DNA from: CAYOBW01 sp964402115
Lineage (GTDB): Bacteria > Verrucomicrobiota > Kiritimatiellia > UBA8416 > CAYOBW01
Length of the DNA: 6,075 bases
Direction of reading: 5' to 3'
NCBI GenBank assembly: GCA_964402115.1
Contig: CAYOBW010000383.1
Coordinates: 1 to 6,075, forward strand
In this document: in pieces, positions 1 to 5,729 of the stretch
How the letters are laid out: the number at the start of each line of letters is the position of its first letter
Position numbering within the stretch: position 1 is the stretch's first letter
The notes under the pieces: generated by a model
What the model saw: only the letters and a program-made list of their open reading frames with translations
Told to the model about the DNA's origin: nothing
Database searches by the model: none
Translations under genes and position numbers: made by a program

Positions 1-2
1 CG

Positions 3-128
3 TTCTGCGAGAGGATCATGACTTATCGAGAGAGACTAAGGGCATCAGAGATGGGAAAGCGAGACCGTCTGGCTGACGTCGTTCTCGCCCTCGGCATCCT
101 GTCTGTCTTCCCGTTGCCGCTCCTTTGA
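3..128 (+). CDS. C-terminal end of an open frame, or small membrane peptide ORF (unrecognised)
   Basis: An open frame runs in from the left edge and stops with TGA at 126-128. It contains an ATG at 18-20 preceded by GAGAGG at 9-14, so it could be a complete 36-residue peptide or the tail of a longer protein that starts outside the window. The first half is charged (RERLRASEMGKRDRL) and the last 18 residues are hydrophobic (ADVVLALGILSVFPLPLL), like one membrane segment. The stop lies 5 bases before the ATG of the next small membrane ORF, which would suit translational coupling. Codons in the first half (AGA, CTA, CGA, GGA) are less GC-biased than those of the neighbouring genes, which argues against a well-conserved gene. 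I do not recognise a family, and it may be non-coding. Confidence 0.3.
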   Translation, partial: FCERIMTYRERLRASEMGKRDRLADVVLALGILSVFPLPLL

Positions 129-133
129 GAACG

Positions 134-397
134 ATGATGGAGAGAAATCGCATCGGCACTGTCTTCGGCGTTGTCTCTATCGCCCTGGCGTGCGCGGCGG
201 CGGTGCTCGCGGGTTTCGCGCAAGGCGCCAGCCACCGGGTCCTGACTCCACTGCTCGCCGGCGCCGTGATCCTGGCGGGATTGGCGGCCCTGGCGGCCAT
301 CAACTTCCTGATGTTCGTTCCCCTGTTCACGTTCGTTTTGAGGTTGTACGGAAAGATCCGGAAGCAGGAGCAGGCAGAGCCGCGGCGTCGCGGCTAG
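134..397 (+). CDS. Small two-helix membrane protein, unknown function
   Basis: This is an 87-residue protein from ATG 134. ATG 137 and TTG 125 are alternative starts in the same frame, and GAGA at 127-130 is the only Shine-Dalgarno-like sequence nearby, which fits ATG 137 best by spacing. The sequence reads as a short charged N-terminus (MMERNR), a first hydrophobic segment (about residues 8-29), a short polar loop (QGASHR), a second long hydrophobic segment (about 36-63), and a basic tail (LYGKIRKQEQAEPRRRG). Both ends are predicted to be cytoplasmic. Third codon positions are strongly G/C, as in the confident genes here, which supports coding. I recognise no domain. It converges on the hydrolase gene, with 58 bases between the two stops, so it is probably not part of that unit. 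Confidence 0.55.
   Translation: MMERNRIGTVFGVVSIALACAAAVLAGFAQGASHRVLTPLLAGAVILAGLAALAAINFLMFVPLFTFVLRLYGKIRKQEQAEPRRRG
378..395 (+). terminator. GC-rich hairpin over the stop of the small membrane ORF
   Basis: AGCCGCG (378-384) and CGCGGCT (389-395) form a perfect 7-bp stem with loop GCGT, and the stem ends inside the TAG stop codon. No T-run follows on either strand, so it is not a canonical Rho-independent terminator. It could still mark the end of transcription between the two convergent genes, or it may be a chance result of high GC. Confidence 0.25.
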
Positions 398-455
398 CCA
401 GGGAGTGTCAGGCTCGACGGTGCACGATCCACCCGGAAGTCCAAATGATTCCGCA

Positions 456-3134
456 CTATTTCGCAGGCAGGGGCCGCAGCTCGACCGTTTCGCCGGCGCG
501 CGTGGGGAACGTGAAGCGGGCGCCGGACGCCGTCGCATCCCGCGCGAGCCAACCCGACCGGACAATCCGCACCGGCCGGCCCGGCCACGGGTTCTGCACC
601 GCGCAGTCGAGCCCCTGCTCGCTGACGATCCGCACGCCGGTCACGCTGCCCTCACGCAGCGCCGCCGACACCAGGAACGCCCCCGCGGCGCGCAGGCTCC
701 CGAACCGGGCGTCCTGGTCCCCGGGCCAGCACGGGAAGAAACGCAGCACGCCTTCATGGCTCTGCAGCAGCATTTCGTTGATGGCGAGGAACCCGCCGCA
801 GTTCTCGATCCCGCCGCCGCCGTAGTACAGCAGCAGGTTCGGAAGCGAGTGTTTGTCGCACTCGCTGCGCAGCTTCGCCAGGATAACCCGCGGGTCGTAG
901 CCGATGCGGGCGCAGGCGGTGTACCACGACGAGAAGCCGTTGTAGTCGGCCCACCGCCCCATCGCGTCAATCATGTTGCGGGATACCTCCAGGAGCTTCG
1001 GCTCGCTGTCGAGGCCAATGGCGCCGGACGGGAAGATGTGCTGGATGCCGAGCGTGTTGCCGTTGCACCAGGCCATCCCCTTCTCGGCATAGCGGAACAC
1101 GGTTTTGCCATCGCGCTCCTGCAGCGGGAAGTCGCTGAGCTTGTCCAGGATGTCCTGCCACCTGGCGCGCTTGTCGGCATCCACGCCCAGCTCGCCGGCC
1201 ATCGCGAGCATGTTCCTGAACAGCGTGCGCACCAGGCCGAGCGAGAGGAGCGGATTCATGTCCGCCCCGGACCCCTCGTGGATCGAGTCGTTGTGGATGA
1301 CGTAGCGGCCATTCTCGAGCTTCAGGTAGTCCTCCCAGAATGCGGCGACTTCACGCAGGTACGGGTAGCCGCTCGCCGCGAGCCACGCGCGGTCCCGCGT
1401 GTATTGCCAGTACCAGATGTAGTTCAGCGCCACGTACGCGGCGTCCGAGCGCTGCCCCCAGTCGCAGTCCGGGTTCTCCGGAAACAGCCCCCACGGCCCG
1501 ATGCACACCGGGAAATGCACGCCCTGCCAGCCGTGCCGCCGCGCCATGGCGCGCCCGTTCTCCAGCGACTGCGCGATCGCCTCGTACAGCGGCAGCGACA
1601 GGTCGGCATGGTTCGAGGCGTACACCATGTAGAACGGCGCCTGGAAGTTGTAGTTCAGGTGGAAATCGCCGTGCCAGTTGGGACTGTCCGTCGTCAGCCA
1701 GTTGCCCCACAGCCCCGGAGCCACCTTGCCGGGCCGGCTGCACGACCCCATGGCGTACAGCGCCGCGTACCAGCGCTTCTCGATCTCCTTGTCCGGGATC
1801 TCGATGAACGACCGGGCCCAGAACGCCGCCCACCAATCCCGGTGCCGCGTCCCTGCCGGCGCGATCTCCGGCGGCGCGAGCGCGGCGACGCGCCGCCGGG
1901 CGGCGACCGCGCAATCAGCGGCATCCAGGTCGCTCAGGATCGCCGTCGCCACGGTGACCGTCTCGCCGGGCTGCAGGGTCACCTCCATCCCCTCCGCGCC
2001 GATGACGCGCGTCGCCACCGCCACCTCGCGGCCCCGGCCGGGCAGCTCGTCGGCCTTGCGCGTGAACCCGCCCGTCGCCGTCCCGACCTCGCCCCCGCGG
2101 CTGGCTTGCAGCGCCCCATCCACGTACAGGCACATGCGGCGTCCGTCGAACGTCCCGGCCACGTACAGCCACTTCTCCTTCTCCAGCGGTTCCGCCGTCT
2201 GGATGAAGGTGTCGCCGATGGCCCAGCGCAGCCGGCCCGCCGACAGGCCGAGGCTGTAAGCCTGGTTCCAGGCGCCCTTGCTGACGATGTAATTCGCTTC
2301 GGGGTGCGCGGTCGCGATCCTGATCCACGCGGCGACGCTCACCGTCTGCCCCATCCGGGGCACCGGCAGCTCGCGCGAGGTCGTCCGCCCGTCGAAGGGC
2401 TCCGGCTGCCGCGGCTGACCGGCCGCCTGGCCGGAGAGCACGACGTTAGTGACGACCACGTCGGCAAGTTCGCCGTGAAAGCACCAGCGCCCCCCGCCGT
2501 GCAGCTCCCGCCCGACGGTTGCCGGCCGCCCGTTGTCCGCCACGCGCGCGGGCACGCCGGCGGCCGCGCCCGCCGCATGCAGCACGGAAAGGGCCGCGGA
2601 CGCCCCTTCGCACTGAACCTGCGTGAGCAGCAGATTCTCGTTCGCGTCCACCCAGGAGCGGGTGCGGACGGTCAGGCCCTCCCTCGTGAACGTGCCGCGC
2701 ACCTCGGCGCGCGCGAGGTCCTGCTCCTGCCGGTAGGTTGCGCCCTGCAGGGCGGGGATGGCCAGCGTCACGGCGCCGACGGCGATGACTTTCGCGTCGG
2801 CGTGATGCCGGGTCCAGAAGTCGTTCTTGCCGATGTAGAACACCTGGGCTTCGGGGGGCCCGGCCAGCACGACGCCGACGTCGCCATTGCCCAGCAGCGG
2901 CCCGTCGGGCATCCCGCGCGTGGGCACGTGCCGCGGCGGCGCGGTGAAGACAGCGGTGTAGTCCATCGCCTGCGCGAGGCCACCGCACAGCAGGACAGCA
3001 GTGAGGAGGACACCGAAAACCCGCGCAGGCGACGCGGCGAGCGCTTCGCGCACCCGTCGCGCACGCAGCCCGCGCGGCTCGTCGCGTAACGCTCGCCCCG
3101 TGTGGCAGACAACAGATCCTGTTTGCTCGTTCAT
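456..3134 (-). CDS. Exported GH95-like glycoside hydrolase with inserted LamG-like domain
   Basis: An 892-residue secreted or periplasmic enzyme resembling GH95 (alpha-L-fucosidase/alpha-L-galactosidase, inverting, (alpha/alpha)6 barrel). Residues 39-56 form a Sec signal core ending AQA, after an unusually long basic N-region. ATG 3134 is chosen because GAGGA sits 4 bases upstream; GTG 3053 would give a standard-length signal peptide but lacks a Shine-Dalgarno. In order: N-terminal beta-sandwich (about 57-200, with PDGPLLGNGDVGV), LamG/concanavalin-like insertion (about 245-347, with VSVAAWIRI, WLYVAGTFDG, LYVDG), end of the beta domain (about 370-405), helical barrel (about 430-800), and a C-terminal beta domain. 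By motif comparison, N494 and N496 in HLNYNFQ match the GH95 asparagine pair and E620 in IHEGSG matches the general acid. The IDGNFGG motif reads IENCGG, giving E777 where GH95 has Asp. AINEMLLQSHEG is strongly GH95-like. Substrate unknown. It diverges from the MFS gene. Confidence 0.9.
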   Translation of the reverse strand: MNEQTGSVVCHTGRALRDEPRGLRARRVREALAASPARVFGVLLTAVLLCGGLAQAMDYTAVFTAPPRHVPTRGMPDGPLLGNGDVGVVLAGPPEAQVFYIGKNDFWTRHHADAKVIAVGAVTLAIPALQGATYRQEQDLARAEVRGTFTREGLTVRTRSWVDANENLLLTQVQCEGASAALSVLHAAGAAAGVPARVADNGRPATVGRELHGGGRWCFHGELADVVVTNVVLSGQAAGQPRQPEPFDGRTTSRELPVPRMGQTVSVAAWIRIATAHPEANYIVSKGAWNQAYSLGLSAGRLRWAIGDTFIQTAEPLEKEKWLYVAGTFDGRRMCLYVDGALQASRGGEVGTATGGFTRKADELPGRGREVAVATRVIGAEGMEVTLQPGETVTVATAILSDLDAADCAVAARRRVAALAPPEIAPAGTRHRDWWAAFWARSFIEIPDKEIEKRWYAALYAMGSCSRPGKVAPGLWGNWLTTDSPNWHGDFHLNYNFQAPFYMVYASNHADLSLPLYEAIAQSLENGRAMARRHGWQGVHFPVCIGPWGLFPENPDCDWGQRSDAAYVALNYIWYWQYTRDRAWLAASGYPYLREVAAFWEDYLKLENGRYVIHNDSIHEGSGADMNPLLSLGLVRTLFRNMLAMAGELGVDADKRARWQDILDKLSDFPLQERDGKTVFRYAEKGMAWCNGNTLGIQHIFPSGAIGLDSEPKLLEVSRNMIDAMGRWADYNGFSSWYTACARIGYDPRVILAKLRSECDKHSLPNLLLYYGGGGIENCGGFLAINEMLLQSHEGVLRFFPCWPGDQDARFGSLRAAGAFLVSAALREGSVTGVRIVSEQGLDCAVQNPWPGRPVRIVRSGWLARDATASGARFTFPTRAGETVELRPLPAK

Positions 3135-3138
3135 ATCG

Positions 3139-3143
3139 TCCTC
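3139..3143 (-). promoter_or_regulatory. Shine-Dalgarno for the GH95-like gene
   Basis: On the minus strand GAGGA lies 4 bases before ATG 3134. This is the only good ribosome-binding signal near the 5' end of the gene, and it decides for the longer start over GTG at 3053, which has no such signal. Confidence 0.5.
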
Positions 3144-3181
3144 ATCGGCATGCCCTATGTCCGCGAACGCCCTCTGCGCGC

Positions 3182-3210
3182 ATGGTACGAAACGCGCGGG
3201 ATGCGTGCAA
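3182..3210 (-). promoter_or_regulatory. Candidate sigma70-type promoter for the GH95-like gene
   Basis: On the minus strand, TTGCAC (3205-3210) and TACCAT (3182-3187) are separated by exactly 17 bases, which would put transcription start about 40 bases before ATG 3134. The matches are only 3/6 and 4/6 to TTGACA and TATAAT, so this is a weak call resting mainly on spacing and position. Confidence 0.22.
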
Positions 3211-3252
3211 CATCGCGACTTGCGGCTGGGGGATCAAGCTTGAACCGGAAAC

Positions 3253-3280
3253 CGCAGATGACGCAGATGAGCGCAGATTG
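3253..3280 (+). repeat. CGCAGATGA-type short tandem repeat
   Basis: Three near-identical units sit head to tail: CGCAGATGA (3253-3261), CGCAGATGAG (3262-3271) and CGCAGATTG (3272-3280). From general knowledge, this motif is a dispersed intergenic repeat in many large-genome bacteria and is often mistranslated as short hypothetical proteins. It lies in the divergent intergenic region, upstream of the weak promoter candidate of the hydrolase gene. No function can be assigned. Confidence 0.6.
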
Positions 3281-3340
3281 GGTATTCACTGGCACCGGGA
3301 ACTCCTCCAACAGAAGCCAACGGTCTTCCTCCTCGTAGAG

Positions 3341-3362
3341 CCCCCGCCGCGTGAGGCGGGGG
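3341..3362. repeat. GC-only hairpin abutting the MITE
   Basis: CCCCCGCC (3341-3348) and GGCGGGGG (3355-3362) form a perfect 8-bp all-G/C stem around loop GCGTGA. No T-run follows on either strand. The right arm runs into the candidate target-site duplication of the MITE-like element (3359-3366), so the element may have inserted next to a pre-existing hairpin. Confidence 0.5.
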
Positions 3363-3404
3363 ACGGGTAACGCCTCAGTGACAGCAGGGGGCTTACATGG
3401 CACC

Positions 3405-3428
3405 TAACGGCCGGGACGGCCGTCTCCA
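3405..3428 (-). repeat. 24-bp hairpin unit, copy 1 (inverted)
   Basis: On the minus strand this unit begins TGGAGACGGCC and ends GGCCGTTA. It folds into a 7-bp stem (ACGGCCG / CGGCCGT) with loop TCC. It matches copy 2 (3452-3475, opposite orientation) at 22 of 24 positions, and the two differences form one swapped base pair of the stem. Confidence 0.75.
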
Positions 3429-3451
3429 TGGCGTGGGCAGGCGACGAGGCG

Positions 3452-3475
3452 TGGAGACGGCGGTCCCCGCCGTTA
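3452..3475 (+). repeat. 24-bp hairpin unit, copy 2
   Basis: The unit begins TGGAGACGGCG and ends CGCCGTTA, with stem ACGGCGG / CCGCCGT and loop TCC. It is identical to copy 3 at 5730-5753. Copies 1 and 2 face each other inside the MITE-like element, so they can pair with each other as well as fold singly. Confidence 0.75.
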
Positions 3476-3520
3476 GCGCCCTCCTCCACTGCGTCACTGA
3501 GGCGTTACGGGGACCGTGAG

Positions 3521-3532
3521 TTGACTTGTCAA
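3521..3532. promoter_or_regulatory. Small dyad TTGACTTGTCAA upstream of the transporter
   Basis: TTGAC and GTCAA form a perfect 5-bp inverted repeat with a 2-base centre, 30 bases before ATG 3562 and just outside the MITE. It could be an operator half-site pair or contain a -35-like TTGACT, but no good -10 lies 16-18 bases downstream. The call is weak. Confidence 0.22.
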
Positions 3533-3561
3533 TTTCACCCGGTGGCGTCATCCTTGATCGC

Positions 3562-4836
3562 ATGCCCCCAGGAACAGCCGAGACGCAGCCCGCCGCGCCC
3601 GTCAACGAACCCGGTCGCAGTCTGCGCCTCTCGGTCATCGAGGGCGCGTTCTACTCCGTTTACAGTGCCATTGTGAGCGGTGCGCTCCTGACCGGCTACG
3701 CGCTGCTGCTGGGGGCGAACGATTTCCACCTCGGCCTGCTGACGGGCCTGGGCGCCCTGGCCACCCTGGGCAGCATCGCCGGCGCCCGGCAGCTCGCGCG
3801 CCGGGGCACGCGCAAGCCGATGATCCTGGAAGCGCTGACGCTCAGCCGTTCGATCTGGCTGGTGCTGTGCCTGCTGCCGTTCCTGCCCGCGCCCTGGCGA
3901 CTGCCCCTGCTGCTGGGTGTCGTCCTGCTCTCCGCGCTCGCCGGAAACTGCGCGGACACGGGCTGGATGTCGTGGATGACCGACCTGGTCCCTGCCTCCC
4001 TGCGCGGCCGGTTCTTCAGCTGGCGCAACTCGATCCTGGGCGCCATCGGCATGCTCAGCGCCTGGGGCGCGGGGTGGGTCTTCGACCGCCTGAAGCCGGT
4101 CATGGGGGCGACGTACGCCTTCTTCCCCTTTTTCATCTTCGCGGTCGTTTGCGCGACGCTTTCAACCGTGCTGCTCGCGCGCGTCTGGGAGCCGCCCATG
4201 CACGGGGAACGCCCCTTGCCCTTCTGGCAGGCGCTGCGCCTGCCGCTGCACCACGGCCCATTCCGCCGCCTGCTGCTGGTCTGTGGCCTGTGGGCGCTGG
4301 CCACGGGGGTGGCCGCCCCCTTCTTTCAGCCGCAGATGATCAAGAACCTGCACATGTCCTTCGCCGCCATCGGGGCCTACGCCGCCGTTGCGGGCCTGGT
4401 GAACCTGGCCGCTCTGCCGCTCTGGGGCGGACTCATCGACCGCGTCGGCAATCGTCCGGTGCTCCTGCTGAACATCGTCGGCGCGACGGGTCTGCCCCTG
4501 CTGTGGCTGCTGGCGCGGCCCGATTTCCTGCTGCCGATCTGGGTCGAGGCCGTGCTCAACGGCATCTTCTGGCCGGGGATTACGCTGACCACCTTCAACC
4601 TGGTCATGCTCACCGCCCCGCGGGAGAACCGCTCCGCCTACCTCTCCTCGTACCGGATCGTGACGGGCCTGGTCGCCTGCGCCGGGGCGCTGCTCGGCGG
4701 CTGGCTCGCCCAGCTCCTGTGCACCTTCAGTTATCGGGTTGCGGGGCAGGACCTGGTGAATTTCCACGTGCTCTTCCTGCTGTCCTGCCTGGGCCGCCTC
4801 ACGCTCTGGCCGCTCGTGCGGCGCCTGCAGGCCTGA
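3562..4836 (+). CDS. MFS transporter, 12 transmembrane helices
   Basis: A 424-residue inner-membrane protein of the Major Facilitator Superfamily. Twelve hydrophobic segments lie near residues 24-50, 55-75, 86-108, 113-137, 156-176, 183-207, 235-255, 266-292, 298-318, 321-351, 360-386 and 398-420, with a longer central loop around 208-234 between helices 6 and 7. The loop between helices 8 and 9 has a full motif A (G289, D293, R294, G296, R298). The equivalent loop between helices 2 and 3 is degenerate: RRGTRK is kept but Leu78 replaces Asp. DLVPASLRGRFFSWRN follows helix 4, as in many sugar or drug MFS proteins. ATG 3562 is preferred; TTG 3526 would add 12 polar residues. Neither start has a strong Shine-Dalgarno, though GTGAG sits 6 bases before the TTG. 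Divergence from the hydrolase suggests sugar uptake, but the substrate is not readable. Confidence 0.9.
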   Translation: MPPGTAETQPAAPVNEPGRSLRLSVIEGAFYSVYSAIVSGALLTGYALLLGANDFHLGLLTGLGALATLGSIAGARQLARRGTRKPMILEALTLSRSIWLVLCLLPFLPAPWRLPLLLGVVLLSALAGNCADTGWMSWMTDLVPASLRGRFFSWRNSILGAIGMLSAWGAGWVFDRLKPVMGATYAFFPFFIFAVVCATLSTVLLARVWEPPMHGERPLPFWQALRLPLHHGPFRRLLLVCGLWALATGVAAPFFQPQMIKNLHMSFAAIGAYAAVAGLVNLAALPLWGGLIDRVGNRPVLLLNIVGATGLPLLWLLARPDFLLPIWVEAVLNGIFWPGITLTTFNLVMLTAPRENRSAYLSSYRIVTGLVACAGALLGGWLAQLLCTFSYRVAGQDLVNFHVLFLLSCLGRLTLWPLVRRLQA

Positions 4837-4844
4837 GCGCTCAG
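4833..4844. terminator. 12-bp palindrome containing both convergent stop codons
   Basis: CTGAGCGCTCAG is a perfect palindrome. It includes the TGA of the transporter (4834-4836) and, on the other strand, the TGA of the DUF234-type gene (4841-4843). With only 4 bases between the two genes, this is the only symmetric element available as a shared bidirectional end. It lacks T-runs and a loop, so a terminator role is weakly supported. Confidence 0.3.
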
Positions 4845-5536
4845 ACAGCGCCACCCGGGGGCGGCAGCGCGTACAGCTCTTCGAGGGTGTGCCAGCGGTG
4901 CGTGCGCGGGGCCGCGGACTTCGGGGGCGGGCGGCGGCAAAATACGCGGCCCTGCAGGGTTGCGTTGGAAGGATTGGGGTAGCGGCGCATGCGGTCGGAG
5001 AGTTCCGTTTCGATGGAGGGAGCGGAGCGGATGGGCCCCCGCTTGCACTCGCCGAGGTCCACCCGGTTGTCGGAGCGCAGGCCGACGACATCGATCTGCG
5101 TGCCGGCGTCCCAATACGCGCCCACCGTAAAGGATCCCGGCACCTCCTCCTGACGGTAGAGAGCGGGCAAGGCCTCGCGGCAGAGCCGCTCGAAACATTC
5201 GCCGAAGTCGGCGTCGAGCTGGGGGGCGACCTGGTCGGCGAACATCCGTTCCGGGCCGTTCTGGCTGAGCGCTGCCAGGTGCGGATAGACGAAACGAAAC
5301 CAGAAGCGGAGCAGCGGGTCCTCGATCCTGAAGTGAACGTGCCGGGGAGAGGGCGCCAGCTCCGTGAGCGGATGCCTGCGGGCCACGTAGCCCAGTTCGA
5401 TCAGGTTCTGGAGGTAGTAGTGCAGGTTGCGCTCGGATACCCCTGTCATCGCGGCAATCTGGGGAGCATTGGGAGCGCCCGCTGCCAGCGCGAAGAGGAT
5501 CCCGCAGTACTTCGCGCTGTCGTCCGACAAAGGCAT
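4841..5536 (-). CDS. DUF234-type protein: C-terminal wHTH plus nuclease-like domain, ATPase half missing
   Basis: This 231-residue protein matches the C-terminal half of the archaeal/bacterial AAA ATPases that end in DUF234. Residues 8-60 form a winged helix-turn-helix (helix AKYCGILFALAAG, then PQIAAMTGVSERNLHYYLQNLIELGYV). EDPLLRFWFRFVYP (72-85) is the family's signature. A PD-(D/E)xK-like core follows: E116 in CFERLC, D149 in QIDVV, and E163/K165 in GECK. Full-length relatives are about 450-480 residues with an N-terminal P-loop ATPase. Here homology begins right after the start ATG, an in-frame TGA lies at 5555-5557, and no Walker A motif is visible in the remaining minus-strand frames up to 6075. 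No good Shine-Dalgarno precedes the ATG. It is either a 5'-deleted remnant or a stand-alone domain gene. Its stop lies 4 bp from that of the transporter, in convergent orientation. Confidence 0.75.
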   Translation of the reverse strand: MPLSDDSAKYCGILFALAAGAPNAPQIAAMTGVSERNLHYYLQNLIELGYVARRHPLTELAPSPRHVHFRIEDPLLRFWFRFVYPHLAALSQNGPERMFADQVAPQLDADFGECFERLCREALPALYRQEEVPGSFTVGAYWDAGTQIDVVGLRSDNRVDLGECKRGPIRSAPSIETELSDRMRRYPNPSNATLQGRVFCRRPPPKSAAPRTHRWHTLEELYALPPPGGAV

Positions 5537-5593
5537 GCATGCCGGGATTGGCCCTCACCCCGCGCTTGATGCCCGCGGGTTGCCGCCATGTCA

Positions 5594-5633
5594 AGTCCAC
5601 ACTCGTCGAGGCTGGACTCGACGAGTGTGGACT
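5594..5633. repeat. Perfect 17-bp inverted repeat with 6-base loop
   Basis: AGTCCACACTCGTCGAG (5594-5610) and its exact complement CTCGACGAGTGTGGACT (5617-5633) flank loop GCTGGA. The nonamer TGGACTCGA also occurs twice as a direct repeat (5613-5621 and 5628-5636). The hairpin lies 58-97 bases upstream of the DUF234-type start. There is no T-run, so it is not an ordinary terminator. It could be a REP-like element, a transposon-end remnant or a structured RNA. Confidence 0.7.
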
Positions 5634-5729
5634 CGATCGCGCCGCTTGCCTTCTCGCCTGGAGAGGCGACGGCCTCGGCGGCCCCCGCGGGATTGTGGCG
5701 CGATCCGGCGGCACGGGCGACCACAGGCC

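Larger units (their letters stand above)
3367..3508. mobile_element. 142-bp MITE-like element with 16-bp terminal inverted repeats (IS66-like ends)
   Basis: The element begins GTAACGCCTCAGTGAC (3367-3382) and ends with its exact reverse complement (3493-3508): a perfect 16-bp terminal inverted repeat with no interior ORF of its own. The flanks GGGGACGG (3359-3366) and GGGGACCG (3509-3516) match at 7 of 8 positions, as an aged 8-bp target duplication would. Known IS66-family elements have ends starting GTAA and 8-bp duplications, so a non-autonomous IS66-mobilised MITE is the best inference. Inside are two 24-bp hairpin units in opposite orientation (3405-3428 and 3452-3475). It sits between the divergent hydrolase and transporter genes, about 50 bases before the transporter start, and could affect expression of either. 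No transposase is in the window. Confidence 0.65.

Noticed and set aside
2976..2990. Lipoprotein signal (VLLC) in the hydrolase N-terminus
   Set aside because: The residue before Cys50 is Leu, where a lipobox needs Gly, Ala or Ser, and a good AQA signal peptidase I site follows at 54-56.
405..3089. An 894-codon open frame on the plus strand, antisense to the GH95-like gene
   Set aside because: Its codons are exact reverse complements of the hydrolase codons. A stop there would need a hydrolase codon ending in A (TTA, CTA or TCA), which this high-GC3 gene almost never uses. The translation is low-complexity, rich in Arg, Pro and Ala, with no domain.
3253..3475. CRISPR array
   Set aside because: The short repeats have no regular 30-40-base spacers, and the 24-bp units are in opposite orientation with only two copies locally. 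No cas gene is present.
3367..3508. Integron attC site
   Set aside because: The paired ends and ACCTAAC/GTTAGCG look attC-like at first, but GTTAGCG breaks the GTTRRRY core, and there is no cassette array or integrase. GTAA ends with an 8-bp flank duplication fit a MITE better.
3286..3638. Several 60-80-codon frames across the MITE and its flanks on both strands
   Set aside because: They read through inverted repeats and show no family similarity. Their shared peptide fragment (ETAVPAV) is only the translated 24-bp unit.
5500..5536. FVGRQREVL reading in a shifted minus frame, like the N-terminal FVGRxxE motif of AAA/NB-type ATPases
   Set aside because: The same bases encode the family-matching start of the wHTH (SDDSAKYCGIL) in the real frame, and nothing ATPase-like follows in the shifted frame. 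It is a coincidence.
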